Assembly (NCBI GenBank): GCA_001600455.1 | Contig: BCKC01000002.1 | Span: forward strand, 620,001 to 684,000 | Direction of reading: 5' to 3' | Origin: Endocalyx cinctus | Lineage: Eukaryota; Ascomycota; Sordariomycetes; Amphisphaeriales; Apiosporaceae | DNA length: 64,000 nucleotides | Shown: positions 11,420-23,530 of the stretch, one piece after another | Numbering within the stretch: the stretch's first letter is position 1 | Layout of the letters: each line of letters starts with the position of its first letter | Notes under the pieces: generated by a model | What the model was told of the DNA's origin: nothing | Database searches by the model: none | Seen by the model: only the letters and a program-made list of their open reading frames with translations | Made by a program: the position numbers and the translations under genes

Positions 11420-13131
11420 CTAAGAATCGTTAATAATATCGAAGCTACGAGCGGCCGTCTCCAGCCCGGGCCAGGCCGCCGTGAACTTCTCCCTGATCTG
11501 CGCGTCGGTGAGTCCCAAGCCGGCGACGATCCGCTGGTAAGTATTCTCGATGAGTTTTCCGAAAGGCGAGTCCATGCCGTATATCTTGGGCATGTTATCG
11601 TAGACGTCGAACAGCATGCCGAGGTATATGACGCGCAGCTCGAGCCCGGCCTTGGCGAAGTCGTCGTAGATCTGCTGCTGCGTCGGACCGCACAGGACGT
11701 TGATCACCGTCGACAGCGTCCAGGTGTTGATCAGGTGGTCCGGGTAGAACTTCTGCGGCTTCGAGTCGTCCGCCAGCTTCATCTCCGGGTCGACCTCGAA
11801 GTATACCTTCAGGCCGACCCGGAAGGCGCGGTACGGGCTCCCGTTGTCCATGTGCTTCTGGAACAGGCGTTTGCACAGCGTCGGCACCGGCTGCCTCGAC
11901 CACCTCCACAGCCCCGAGTTTATGCACATGCCGAGGGCCCTCTTGATGTCGGCGGCGGTCGCCTCTAGATTTTCGGCTACAGAAAATGCCTCCGCTTGCA
12001 TAGCCGCGACTCGTCGTCGGGCAGTTTCGTCGGTGCCTGGTACTTCGTACTGGGATAAGATGGATTCGTGGCGACGGACTAGCTTATCGGCCTGAGCACA
12101 ATAAGGCCCCGACAAGTCGCTGATAGATTTCGCGAAGGTGTCTGTTGGGAATACCGGTCCTTTCACACACTTATAGCATTTGCAGTCAAATAAGTAGGTG
12201 TCTTTGAGCTCTGCTTGTCGCATATTAAGAGGGTTGGTGACATCGACATATTTCATGAAGAGTTCATCGCCTTTTTTGATTGGTTTCAAGGCACGTAGCA
12301 CACACTTTGGTTGATTGAACACGAGGACGACATTGGGATCGCAAGAGTGATTGGCGCTACAAAGAACGGGATCGAAGCCGTTTCCTAATTGCACGCTATC
12401 GATGGGTGAAGCGAACTGCACCACGTTTCCCCACACCTAAAAAATAATTCGGTCAGAATAAACAATGTTTTCGAGAGCTCAATTTTGGAAAAGGCTCGGA
12501 AAAGTTGTCTCACATTAGCAGCCAAACCCTTGCCAACAGATAAGGCGTCAATTTTAGGTATCGATGGTTCACGGAGAAGCTTCCAAGCACCTTTCCCCAG
12601 TTCTATATAATCTGAATATCTCGGAGGGTCGACAGCCCGGATGCTCTCAAGGCCGCCAGGTCCCGCTGTGGGGTACAGCTTCAAGATTTCTAGCACGTCC
12701 TTATTTCCCTCAGGGTCAGCCTTGAGGCGGCCTAGCAGCTTGATCACAGCGTAGACCATGTACGGCAAGCTCTTCTTCGAATCGGCTTGCAGGACCTCGC
12801 ACTCGTACTTGTGCTCTCGTTTCCAGGCCTTAGATTGGCACGCCTTGGAGCAGTAGCTGGCCCGACGACAGGCGGCGCAGGCTTTCACCTCCACGGTGCC
12901 GGTCGGAAGGCCCATCTGGGCCGAGTACATCCGCTCGAGGGGATCTTTAGCTCCTCGTTGAAAGCACCAGGCGCAGGTGTCGTCCGTCCGATCCTCGGAC
13001 ACTTCCGACACCATTAGCCGATCAATGCTCAAGACCGCATCTCCCGGCGAAAAGTCTTTGCGGGCAAAGAGTCCGCGACCAGCGCCGCTGATGTTCGACT
13101 CTTTGACCTCGATATCCTTATATCCCGACAT
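11420..13131 (-). CDS. SET and MYND domain protein (SMYD-like)
   Basis: Exons 13131-12514 and 12436-11420 give 544 residues; the intron has GTGAGA...TTTTTTAG ends in phase 0. The order is the SMYD one: an N-terminal SET half (SNISGAGRGLFARKDFSPGD, residues 13-32), an inserted MYND zinc finger (CAWC about residue 52, then CAACRRASYCSKACQ and HKYEC to about residue 103), then the catalytic SET half with NHSCDPN (about 235-241), GDELFMKYVDVT with the expected SET Tyr (about 274), and a Cys-rich post-SET FDCKCYKC. Family members are lysine methyltransferases of histones or cytosolic proteins; the AdoMet-binding NHS motif and Tyr are present, so activity is plausible. Substrate unknown. Confidence 0.85.
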
Positions 13132-14800
13132 TTTGGTGACGACCGTTTTGCGTTGTGTCTCAGATTCACAAACGCGTGGGAACGAAAATATTCTCTACAT
13201 ATTGATTGCTCTGTGATGTCAGACCGCTTCGAAACTCGGCAGTAAACTGACTGATTGGCCAATTTATCTCGCTTAACCCAACAAAGTAATGGGAAAGAAT
13301 ATCATCCTTTTTATGCAATAAATATTCTTCATACCCAGCGTGATGCATCTAAGAGAAACATTCCAGTTTTTATTTTTCGTGTGCTGAGAAACAAATGAAT
13401 CGTTGGTGGTCTTGACACGTTAAGATGAAAGGAAGGTTACTGGAGAAAGAAGCAATAGACATTAATTATGCAAGATAACTGGGGTAGTCCAATGAAGTAT
13501 ATGGAATTAATCGTCGGCGTTGAAAGAGTAATAGCCAGCTACACCACATACTGGAAGGAATGCCGAATTTCATGAGAATCTCCAATTTCGATGTAGTGTT
13601 ACCACCCATTCGTCTATCTTGATGTAACACATAATCCTACGATAAGCTGACGCCGGATTTTCAATCTTTCATGTGTCTACGTACCATTTACCTCCAACTC
13701 AAGAGATATCCCTCGTGGTAATTATTTCCAGTCCATTCGGAGCTCACGCATTAGGAGCGGCGCGCCATGGGCCTGGCATCATGTAAGTGATTAATGACTT
13801 CCAAGTTATTCATGATTTACTTGGTAGTCTTGGCAAGTTAGGGGTTTGAATGGGGGGGAGTGTAGGTGGGCACCAATAGCGATAAAAGGGACCAGCTATT
13901 ACTGTGTATACCCCAGACTTCTCTCCACGTTCCCCCGCACTCTCTGAGAGTCCTGTCTTGTCTATATCCACCGAGTGACCCATTTCTGATACCAGCTTCC
14001 GTGTCGAGTTTTCAATGTGTTATTGGGATCACCAATGATATGAAAGACAGGAAGATTCACCTAAAAGTAAGGGAGTAACGAGTAGGGGGTAACATATGTA
14101 ACACTTGGTTACGACCATCACCCGCTAATCTGACGTAGCCCGCATGCTCACACCTCCTCATAAGTGCAAACATATGTTCTCGGGATCTTTGAAGATTCTA
14201 GGCCCCGTGAATTGGTAACAGATCTAACCCCCTGTGTGTATAAATCGATCCCAGTTGCTGGGCTCATTCAATCAGATCTAGAAGTTAATTATGCTCCTAA
14301 GCTGTTATCTATGTACTGAACCGAGTGCAGAGTAGGACGGAGAATTAATTTCTTCCTCATTAGGGCCTTTCTCGCGTATTCATCATGATTGGGTCACTCC
14401 TCATCCAGCCCATGCGGGGAAAACGGTTTTGCTTTGTGTGACCCCATAACAAGAACCATGCAGCCCTGGTTCGTGGTATCATCAATTTACTTTGCCACAG
14501 GGTACAGGACCAGGAAGATGTGGGAAGTAACCATTGAACCGAAGAGGAGTAAAAAAGAATGATCGTCTGATCGCATGGACCTTTTTTTATCTGGTTGATT
14601 TCGGGATAGTCCTCTTTCGTCTTTATGTACATAATCACACGGATACTACGCTGCCATTATGGGGGTCATATTATATTATTCTAGACGCTCCCTTTCATTT
14701 CGTACAAAATTTATTTCCTTCATTTACTCCGATTTAAGTTGTCTTATCCCACTACATAGGCGTGTCTCACATTAGGTACACGACAGACAACTACTGCATC
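13132..14800. other. Intergenic, no gene seen
   Basis: A shared upstream region of the divergent SET-MYND and MFS permease genes. It is AT-rich with short spurious frames only. No tRNA-like or repeat signal was recognised. Confidence 0.5.
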
Positions 14801-16856
14801 ATGGAGCACGATAGCGAAAAAGCAACCAAAGCCGAGTACGACCACCGGGTCGACGACGAGCTCTTGAGTTCCGATGAGGAGTTTTCCGCTGAAGAAGCAA
14901 AGCGGATTATGTGGCGCATTGATCGTCGACTCGTAACGACGGTCGGGGCCATGTATTGCGTCAGTTTGATAGATCGCACTAATCTCTCGGCTGCTGCCAT
15001 CGCCGGCATGCTTACAGATCTCAACCTTATTGGCGATCGATATGTCAGTATTATTCTCGTCAATTAGATCTCTCGCCTATTAGATTATACCTAAAGTGCA
15101 GTTACTTACTCAACTACTATTATAGTCTATTGTAACTCTCGTGTTTTTCGTTACATATGTCATATGCCAACCCCCTTCGACAGTTATTTGTCGAAGTATC
15201 GGGCCTCGAATCCACTTATCCGTCGTCACTGCGGCGTGGGGAGTCGTCATGATTGGCTTCGGGTTTGTTAAAAATTGGACAAGTCTCACAGCTCTGCGAC
15301 TCGTTTTGGGAATCTTTGAAGCTGGCTTTTTCCCGAGTGCGGTTTACCTGCTGTACGTCCTCCGTTAAGCCTGCATGCATCTCCAAGACGAAAACGTAAA
15401 TGACTAATATGACTCATCAATTAGATCGACATGGTACACACGATGTGAGACATCTACCGAAATGAGAATCCCTATCCCTTATGCTAACCTTATTTGAACG
15501 TATGGTAGATGAGGTCGGAAAACGTTACTCCTTATTCTATATTATCGGCTCTGTGGCATCCGCATTCTCGGGTATTCTTGCCTTCGGTATAATACAGCTA
15601 AGCGGACGTGAAGGTATAGCCGGCTGGCGGTGGATTTTCATAATTGAAGGTAGGACAAAATATTTTCTTATGCCATAATTACTAGGGCATCTTGGGATCT
15701 CGTAAGAAGTTGACGGGAATTGAAATCCTCTTCTACCTAGGTGCCATCACCACCGCGCTCGGAATAGCTGGTTACTGGCTGCTAGTCGACTTCCCGGATT
15801 CGAAACGCAAGACATGGGGATTTTTGAACGACAGGGAACGCGCGTGGATCGTCCGTCGTGTACAGGCCGATCGTGGCGACGCGATAACGCCTAAGTTTGA
15901 GCTTTCCAAATTTCTTAGGGCAGGTTTAAACCTGAAGATCTGGTATGGACACCCCCGAATCGCGAACCCCTAGGGTCTGACTTTTCCCAAACCTATCTTT
16001 CAAAATTAGAGTCCTTGAACTCCTACTATATTTCTCATTCTTCTATCATAGAATCACACCATCCGATTAACAACTATTATGTTAGGGCCTTCGCGACCAT
16101 CTTTTTTGGGTCAACCACTGTGACCTACTCCTTGGCATTTTTCCTCCCTATCATTCTCAACGAGAATCTTGGCTTCGACGTGGGCACATCGCAATGTCTA
16201 GTCGCGCCCCCTTACGCCTTTGCCGGTATAGTCATGTGGACCTTCGGCTGGCTAGGGGATAAGTACCGTCTGCGCGGACCCGTCATCATCGCCAACATGG
16301 TCTTGTGTCTGATCGGGCTTCCGCTTCTCGGCTGGCATACCGACCCGAAAGTGCGCTACCTCGGCGCTTTCTTCATCACGGCCGGCGCGAACTGCAACGT
16401 CCCGTCGACTTTATCCTACCAAGCGAACAACATCCGGGGTCAATGGAACAGAGCATTTGCCAGCGCCACGCTCGTAGGATTCGGAGGAATTGGTGGTATT
16501 GCGGGAAGTCTGGTATTCAGGTAAGCCGGTGTGAACTTAAAAATCATTCCTTTTTTGAAATTCTCCCAAGAGTAGTTAGATCTAACGTGCTGCGTAACTC
16601 GTAGATCGCAAGATATGGCCACCGGATACCGTCCAGGATTATGGGCCTGTATTGCCGTGTGTCTGTTGAATATCATTCTCGTCTGTGTTTGTGACGTTTG
16701 GTTTTATTTTGAAAATAAGAAAGCAGAAAGGGGTGAGAAAGAGTTGGAGATGTCCGATGTAAGTGTAACCTGTACTCACAAGATCCGATAAACAAGGGCT
16801 AGAGCTGACACTATCTGCAGGAGGACTCTCAACCGGGGTTCAGATACACGTACTAA
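14801..16856 (+). CDS. Dal5-type MFS anion:cation symporter, eight exons
   Basis: Exons 14801-15043, 15126-15352, 15425-15444, 15509-15649, 15741-15942, 16086-16520, 16605-16758 and 16821-16856 give 485 residues, the usual length of allantoate/nicotinate/vitamin permeases. All phases agree and the joined protein follows the family: IDRTNLSAAAIAG (TM1), FVTYVICQPPSTV with RSIGPRIHLS (TM2-3 loop), WGVVMIGFGFVKNW, GIFEAGFFPSAVYLL, RYEVGKRYSLFYIIGSVAS, WRWIFIIEG, AGYWLLVDFPDS, STTVTYSLAFFLPIIL, and the C-terminal FRYTY. A central acidic N-terminus precedes TM1. Exon 3 has only 20 nt but is needed to read STWYTRYEVGKRYS. The frame also stays open into intron 4 for 12 codons, which I excluded because the family reads IIEG-AITTALGIAGYW. 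Substrate cannot be deduced. Confidence 0.85.
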
Positions 16857-17629
16857 GCAATATTTACATGGAGATCTGTTTATTTATTGGCTGCCCTTTA
16901 ACGAGCAATGCGCTAGAGTTACCCAAGCTTGAGAGAGAGAAAAAAAGGCATAGAAACTTCTCTCTTCAGGAAGGTTTAGTATACAGCTATATATATATAT
17001 AGGACGTTAGTATAATAAATCTTTACGCATCGAGAATGTATAGTATTACGATACGTAAAAATGGAACTTTTATATTCCTTTTCAGAAGCCTTCTAAATCC
17101 CCGTCAACCAAGCCTCAGAGCAAGTAAACGTTCCATAAATATCGTAAAGTAATTATGTTTCAGAGACACAACCAAATATAATACACAATTATTCTTGTTT
17201 ATAGACCGTGATAAAGAGAAACACTTAAGTTACACACTAGTGTTGTAGTACCTATCGTTCATCTTTGACAAGAACTTAGAAGTGCTTTACATCGATACAG
17301 GGATGCTTATGTTACCAGCAATGGCTTGATTCCCCTTCCTGCTCATCTTCCCAATCATTTTTATGTGAGCCTATGAGAGCAGGGGCGATCATAATTTCCT
17401 ATAAAGCTCGTTTTATTAGAAATCTATTCTAGCCGGTGACTGCTTTTCTCGGATAGGTGTTATAGTTCCAAAGTGATACTGTATATTTAATGAGCGTATA
17501 GATTGACCTATGACGAGATCCATAGTAACGAGTCTTCTAATAGTCTCCTCTGCCAATCAAAAAAAAAAAAAAATCCCGATCATATCTGCGCTGTAATCGG
17601 TCCTGCCTAAATACCGAAAGCTTCGCTCC
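16857..17629. other. Convergent intergenic spacer
   Basis: AT-rich, with a TATATATATATA tract at about 16989-17000 and an A-run at 17560-17572. No coding region or RNA gene was recognised. Confidence 0.5.
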
Positions 17630-18446
17630 TTAGTTGATGACGCCAGCCTCACGCAACGATTCAATGATAACCTCCTCGGCCTCAAAGTTTCCTCCAACGT
17701 CGGGCAATGCCTTCCCTTCTGAGAAGACTGTATGACTTCCGTCATCCGTCATGTTGTGAGTCGTCCCGCTCCTGAGGTCAGTGATTCCTTCTACGGTATT
17801 CCACCCTGTGGTACGATAGGTCTCCGTACGGTTGACTATATCGGCAGGCAGCATGACGGTCCCGTCCGTACTAGAGAGAACGAACTCCTTCATGTGCCTA
17901 CCGAGTGTGTCCTGATCCAGGAGCTCGATACCGATGATGCCCGTCAGGTCATTGAGCTCGAGGTACTTCTTCGCGGCGGCGATGAAGGCATTATCATTGG
18001 CGGTCATCGATGGGGGGCGGCCCTGGTGGAACTCGTATGGGTGTAATTCACCATTGGTACCAAGGACAAATATGTAGCCGTGCAAAGCTCCGAGGTCCAG
18101 CTGGTCAACTTTGTTTGGGTGTGTCCAGAGGCTAGGGAGCTTGTTCATGGACTGTCCGACCATGACCATGCCTTTGTTCATCTTCAGGTGTCCATGGACC
18201 AGATGCAAGCCAAACTTGTTCTGGACATTGAACTCCTTTATAATTTTTTTAAGCCCAGTGATGAACACTTCGGCTACCTCGGGTTGATCCGCGTCGTCAG
18301 GGAGCGCATTGTAGCTTTGTCACGAGATAGTCAGAGCGAATTTTAGATTGTTTACACAGATTGAACTTACATATCTCTAGACTTGCTCAAATCGTCTACT
18401 GTAAGTTCTTGGTGGAGGCCAGGGATAGCCAGAGGGCTAAGGACAC
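17630..18446 (-). CDS. Conserved fungal protein of unknown function; 5' end unresolved
   Basis: Two well-supported exons, 18446-18371 and 18314-17630, join in phase 2 across a 56-nt GTAAGT...AAAG intron and read PLAIPGLHQELTVDDLSKS, then DIYNALPDDADQPEV and the long body (KFGLHLVHGHLKMNKGMVMV, GYIFVLGTNGELHPYEFHQG, TGIIGIELLDQ, ending REAGVIN). I have a faint memory of similar unnamed proteins in other ascomycetes but know no domain. The exon at 18446 opens with an AG acceptor and needs an upstream exon ending in phase 1. The best start candidate is an ATG at 18576 (MNLKHTLTLSFQVLQ), but its good donor GTCAGT is in phase 0, so the first exon, and whether there is a signal peptide, stays open. 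Confidence 0.6.
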
Positions 18447-19969
18447 CTGCGGTAATTAGCCATTATGGTGCCTTTTGTTTCTTTTTTAGTTCAATTTTAG
18501 TGGGAGGTAAATATGAGAGGAAAGCTGTAGAGAAACTGACTTGTAGCACTTGAAAGGAAAGGGTAAGGGTGTGCTTTAGATTCATTTAGAGACAGCTGGG
18601 AGGATAGAAGATTGGAGATAGCATTTTTTGTGATCGTTGGTTGCGGGCTAATATAGAATTTATTAGAACTGTCGTTGGGTGATACTATAGTTGGTTATTA
18701 ATGATTGGTAGGTACCGTAGCTGTCCCCTAACGCTCTGAGCATATTCTGTCGTCATTGCTTGAAGCTGGACCTGTTGCATGACGTTCTATGCAGATGCTA
18801 TAACTTCTGGTGAGTATAATACTACTTTCAGTGTAGGATCCGTCTTATCCCCGTATACACTATGAGGTTGAACGTACGTCAATATATAGCAGTAGACAGC
18901 GACGATATGTACTTAATTCATCACTAACCAGAAGTTTGAGGACTCTAGGTATAGTCTCTATTACCTGGTTCTCAGTCTGGCAACTGGTTGTATCTGCGCG
19001 TATTTTGCGGATTAATGTAGCTTTATAGCGCTTGAGGGAATACGTCGAGTAGGGAGCATTACCATCCGTGCCACGTCCTGCTTTAGTTTTAATGAGCAAG
19101 CTTATTTCAACTTATAGTTGGCGATGAAAAGTAGCGAGCCCAAGCAAACTCGAGTGCTGTGTAAACGTTGGAAAAGGACACCAAGAGTCCAGGTTGATGC
19201 GAAGAGAGTTTTTCGACTATCTATCTTGAAAGTGTGTATATATATGACATACACACACTCCAGGGAGTTATTTATAATTAAGGCTAAACTAAATTTCACC
19301 CTCCTTCCTGTAAGGTGGGACGCTGTTGGTGGGGTAGATTGTTATGGAATACCATATAAAGCCTATAGTGTCTTATTAAGGCATCCCCATAATAACGTGC
19401 TCTTTGCACTTCGCTATCAGAGGCCCTAGTTATCATAGGGTCTACGGTGCGTGGTGGCGTGGCTACGGTGACCCTCCAGGCAGCCCCAGCGGGATAAGTG
19501 TATATAAGAGAGGTCTCCTGCCCGGAATGGATAGAATAGAAGGCCAAGAAGTCACAAATCAAAAACAAACGTCCGTTATGATCTGATAGGCTATAACGAC
19601 TTTTATAGTTTCCCCCCATTTTTCACTCAAGCGTTAATGCAATGGTTATTCGACTTAGACATGGAAAAGCTGGCCCTGTCTAAAGGATATCCATACTGAT
19701 GTCGTAGCCAATTGTACTGAGCTTGGATAGATCGGCGACCCAAATAATTTACAGATACGAATGTACGAGATGGGCAGGTGTTCTGGAGAAAACTATATTA
19801 CTAGCCAATAGGGAAATAATCCAGACTTCAAATACATAGCTTCTTTTTTCTCTATTGGTTGGATTCAGGGGTGGTAATACAATTTAATACAACTTCCGCT
19901 CAAGAGGATAAGTTTAAGCTCAAATTCAAGGCTCTTGTATCAAGCCTAGATTTGGAGGTTCCTAATATA
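18447..19969. other. Intergenic with 5' exon candidate and a dispersed repeat
   Basis: Holds the probable but unresolved first exon of the minus-strand gene (ATG at 18576), followed by AT-rich sequence and one copy of a dispersed repeat at 19413-19550. No other gene was recognised. Confidence 0.45.
19413..19550 (+). repeat. Dispersed repeat copy 1 (LTR-fragment-like)
   Basis: Starting at CTATCAG and running to AGAAGGCCAAGAA, this segment matches 47344-47472 in the same orientation: shared CTACGGTGCGTG, GGCTACNNTGACCCTCCA-like and AGCCCCAGYGGGATA blocks, a TATATAARRGAGG TATA-type element (here 19500-19510) and GATAGAATAGAAGG. The conserved TATA element and its small size suggest a piece of an LTR or other promoter-bearing mobile element. 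No internal transposon coding sequence is nearby. Confidence 0.65.
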
Positions 19970-21961
19970 TCACCTGACCACATCAACGTCAGCAACCAAA
20001 CGGTTCCCCGAACCATCCTCCCTAGAAGATTTCCCCTCGCTCACCAATCTCCAACCACCGTCCTCGCAGCGGGTCAGTCTCACATACTCGCGATCGCCCA
20101 AATCCTCCAAGCTCGACACGTGTCTCATCCCTCCCAAGGACCGCTGCAGGTTCGAGTGGAGGGCGTGCGCGACCGCGAGGCTAGACGACTTCCACGCCGG
20201 CTGCCGGCCCTCGCCCCGGAGGCCCCGACGCGTCAGAGTCGCGGCCAGGAACCCGACGCACAGCGCGTTGAACGCGAACGGGAGGGCCAGGTAACGCCAA
20301 GATATCTCCGCCTTCCGCTGCGCGAGGAGGAGCGTGCCGCGCACGTCGTCGCCGCTCCAGGGCTGCGAGCGCATGTAGTTCGTCATGCTCGTGCCGACGT
20401 TGTCCAGGAGACCGCGCAGCGCTTCCAGGTCCGTGGGCGAGGTACGTATCCCCGTGCTCAGGTGGTCGAAGGGCCCGTACAGGGCGCCGAGGACGTCCGA
20501 GCCTAACTCCCAAGCGGAACTCTGACTTGTGTAGTGCAGCGTACCGGACCCGTTGAACATGTTTCGCAGGTACCATTGCAAGCTCTGGTGCGTGCCTACG
20601 TGAACGCGGTACGTCCCGTCCCCGCCGTCTTTTTCTTCCGTCGGTTGCGCGACTAAGTACGAGGGTCTCGAAGGGTCGTCCGCGACGAAGTCGGTAAAGT
20701 CGGGGAACTCGACGAGTTTCGTGGTGGTTGCGTTGCCGTTTTGCTCTGACGTGCTGTACGTCGATACGCACCACTGCAGCATAAACTCCGCGGCCTGATA
20801 GTGGTCTGGCCGGCCTGGGTCGCTCTCGAAGTCGTCGTTTCCAGGTTCGTATACTCGATAGATGATGGAAACGTCGGCAATGGCGCCGATGGTGTCTGGG
20901 AAGGCAATAGAATTGGTAAAGTTTAATGGCCTCAATTGAAAATTGTCATGATTGTAGTTTACGGTAGAGTCTAGGGAGCCGATGCTAAAGGACATTGCGT
21001 TGTCTTTGGCCCATTCGAGTGAATGATCACCCGGAAGCGTCCAAGTCGGCTTACCAGAATTAGTCGAATATTCTAGGTGTGAAGTGATATTTTCGACGGA
21101 GGAACAGACAGCGAGACTTTTATACGATGCGAAGGTGCAATTCTTTGTCGTGCACGCAGGGCTCAGCTCCGGCACCACCGTATCCCCGCTGAATATGCCC
21201 CTCTGAATGGAATTTCGCATGAAGACCGAAAGGTAATCGGCGGCTATTGGAATCGCTTGTGCCCCGTATGATATCACTTCTTGACCATTACTTTCTTCCC
21301 AATCGTGTACTACCTTAATTATGGCGTTGCTTGAATTTTGAACGGGGTAGCCAAGCTCATCTTGATAAGATCCGATAGAATTTTGTGCCAAGGGAGCTAC
21401 GGCTATCTGAATAAGCATGAGAAAGGCGCCAACGGAGGCAAAACTGCTGATATCAATGAGAGGTTAGGTTGCGAGGTAGCGACTAGAGGAGTATGAAAGT
21501 GAGACGAAGAAATTGATAAGTATAATTCTTACTTACGTGACGCGTAATTTCCAGATCAGCATGGCGCCACCGAACGCCCCAACGCTTGAGGCAAAGGTCT
21601 GAAGGTCGCTAAGTGGTCGACGACGAGATGCGAACCACATCCATTTGAGCTGACCCATAGCCCCGGAAACAGCGAGGATCAATGCCGGAGTAGAAATGCT
21701 CAGTATAATAGAAACAATTGTGTTTAGGGAAATTTCGACGCTGATATTAGAGCCGGGTTGTCCCGGGAGGGGTTTGTCGTCGTAATATTTGAGCACACCG
21801 GCGAGGGCTATATTCAAAAGCGTCCCCAGGAGAGCAGCGGAAATCTCGAGAGCCCAGCCATCCTTCACCCAACGATTAAAACGGTTACTGATGCCATTAG
21901 GTGAGTGAGGTGCAGCAGATTCGAGAGGGTCCTCGGTCTGAGCTTTGTTATAATGAGCCAT
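19970..21961 (-). CDS. DUF3176 family membrane protein
   Basis: Exons 21961-21537 and 21446-19970 give 633 residues; the intron (GTAAGT...ATCAG) is in phase 2 and restores LRVTSFASVGAFLM, as the family reads. The N-terminal third is the DUF3176 core: WALEISAALLGTLLNIALAG (TM1), the KPLPGQPGSNISVEISLNTI segment, IILSISTPALILAVSGAMGQ with LKWMWF, then RRPLSDLQTFASS. The large C-terminal part is extracellular-like, with several Asn-x-Ser/Thr sites and four or so cysteines (CTTKNCTFASYKSLAVC), followed by a last membrane helix near WRYLALPFAFNALCVGFLAA. This is the common architecture of DUF3176 proteins in ascomycetes; function is unknown. The upstream region begins at 21962. Confidence 0.8.
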
Positions 21962-23530
21962 ATGACATTTTTATTTGAATTTCTTCTTGATTTAGCTTAA
22001 CAGAATTGACATTTCACATCAATTATTGATGGGTTGAATGTCCTCTTTATGTATTTTAGAAGGAAATAGGAAACACGACCAAGTTCAATCATGGAAGAAA
22101 GCCTGGAAAAACTGGCAACCCCTCGCCAGAACGTGAGAAAGCCTGGTCACAGTTGAGCAAGTACAGATACGGCATATATAAGCTTGAATCATACGACCGG
22201 CGGTATTTTGGAGTATATCGGCGGCATTTTCATTTTCCTACTTGTTTTGTGACCCGTCTCTGCATATCGTGAAGGACCGTTCCATCAAATGCAAAAGTAT
22301 AGGTACTGGGTTGGGTTGGTAAGAGAGCAACGAGGCCTATTGTGATCGTTCATTCTAAGAATAGTCATAGGATGGTAGTGTATGATTAAACTATGTGATA
22401 AATACTTGGTAGATCACTTCGAGTTTCCTATTTAGGTATTTAGGCCGAAGGCTGGTTGATTGTTCTGTACTTAGGAGGCGTTAAAACGGGCTGAAATAGT
22501 CGAGCTGTATCATTAACATAGTCGCTTACTGAGATCCATCCTTGAACAACTCTATCATTCTTTGAAGCAATAACGAGGCACAGTTGCTCACTGAACTTAC
22601 ACTAGGCTCGTGTTTATCTTCACGAATAATAGCGTATTAGTCTATTCCATTTTCAGCCTCCTTTTATCAGATTTCCAAGTCATATTGGTTATAATTTTGT
22701 TAGTTATTTCTTCTAGATCTCAAAGTTTCGAAAGATATCTCTATATTAATTCTATCCTAGAGCGATAGGACACACTGTTCAATATGCTAAATTCCGTTTC
22801 AGTTGACTTAAGGACATTTCAACCATGGTAAGAATATAATATATTCCTATGTTATAGTTGGGGGCTGTTTTTCGTACTCGTATAACTCTTGAAAGTTGAG
22901 TCAAGAACCTGCGTGTAGAATGATGCTCCTGTCCACGGATATGTCCATGGCTGTATAAGTATTATGTATGCGCTGGGTCGGAATTCTGTAGATTTTACGA
23001 AGAATAATACGGAATAATAATAATATGACCAAACCTCCCAACAACTCAAACCGTGAAACTGACTTGGTCGCGGTTAAGTCACTACTAGGGGGGCCAAGCT
23101 TAACAATAATTATCTACTAAGAAGAAGGGCCTCACGTTCTGTGAATTTCAGACTAGGGCGGGTTAAATTTCATTCCTAGTTTTCTTCCCAGAATATAGAA
23201 GCTTATCCTCAAGAAACTCGTACCCTTTTGTGGTAATCTTCTCTAAGTAGGCTGTTAAGCTGTCTAGTCTTGTCCTGGTTGTGTAGATATATTCTTCGAA
23301 GTTAAGCTTGACTAATACCGCATTATGCATTAAACGAAGAGGTTCAATTGATATGTCACTCTTATCGATAACGGTACTTACTAGCGTAAATCTTACAAGG
23401 TTTCATTCCAATTGAACATTTCTAGTTCCCAAGTGGGCTGTTAGAAGAAAAAAAAAGCTACTACTTCTGTAATATTCTGCGTATAGAAAGATCTTCGAAG
23501 TGGAATGCAGATTAGCAATCATATTTCAAG
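21962..23530. other. Intergenic, no gene seen
   Basis: The shared upstream region of the divergent DUF3176 and PUS1 genes. AT-rich; only short random frames. No repeats or RNA genes recognised. Confidence 0.5.

Noticed and set aside
11393..11968. Plus-strand frame of 191 codons opposite the SET-MYND exon
   Set aside because: A shadow of a GC-rich exon; its translation is Arg/Val/Leu repeats without family signature, whereas the minus strand has SET motifs.
15650..15740. Reading through the start of MFS intron 4 as coding (GILGSRKKLTG after an AG at 15686)
   Set aside because: A GT-AG pair inside (15650 to 15686) keeps the frame, but the family reads IIEG followed directly by AITTALGIAGYW, which the AG at 15740 gives.
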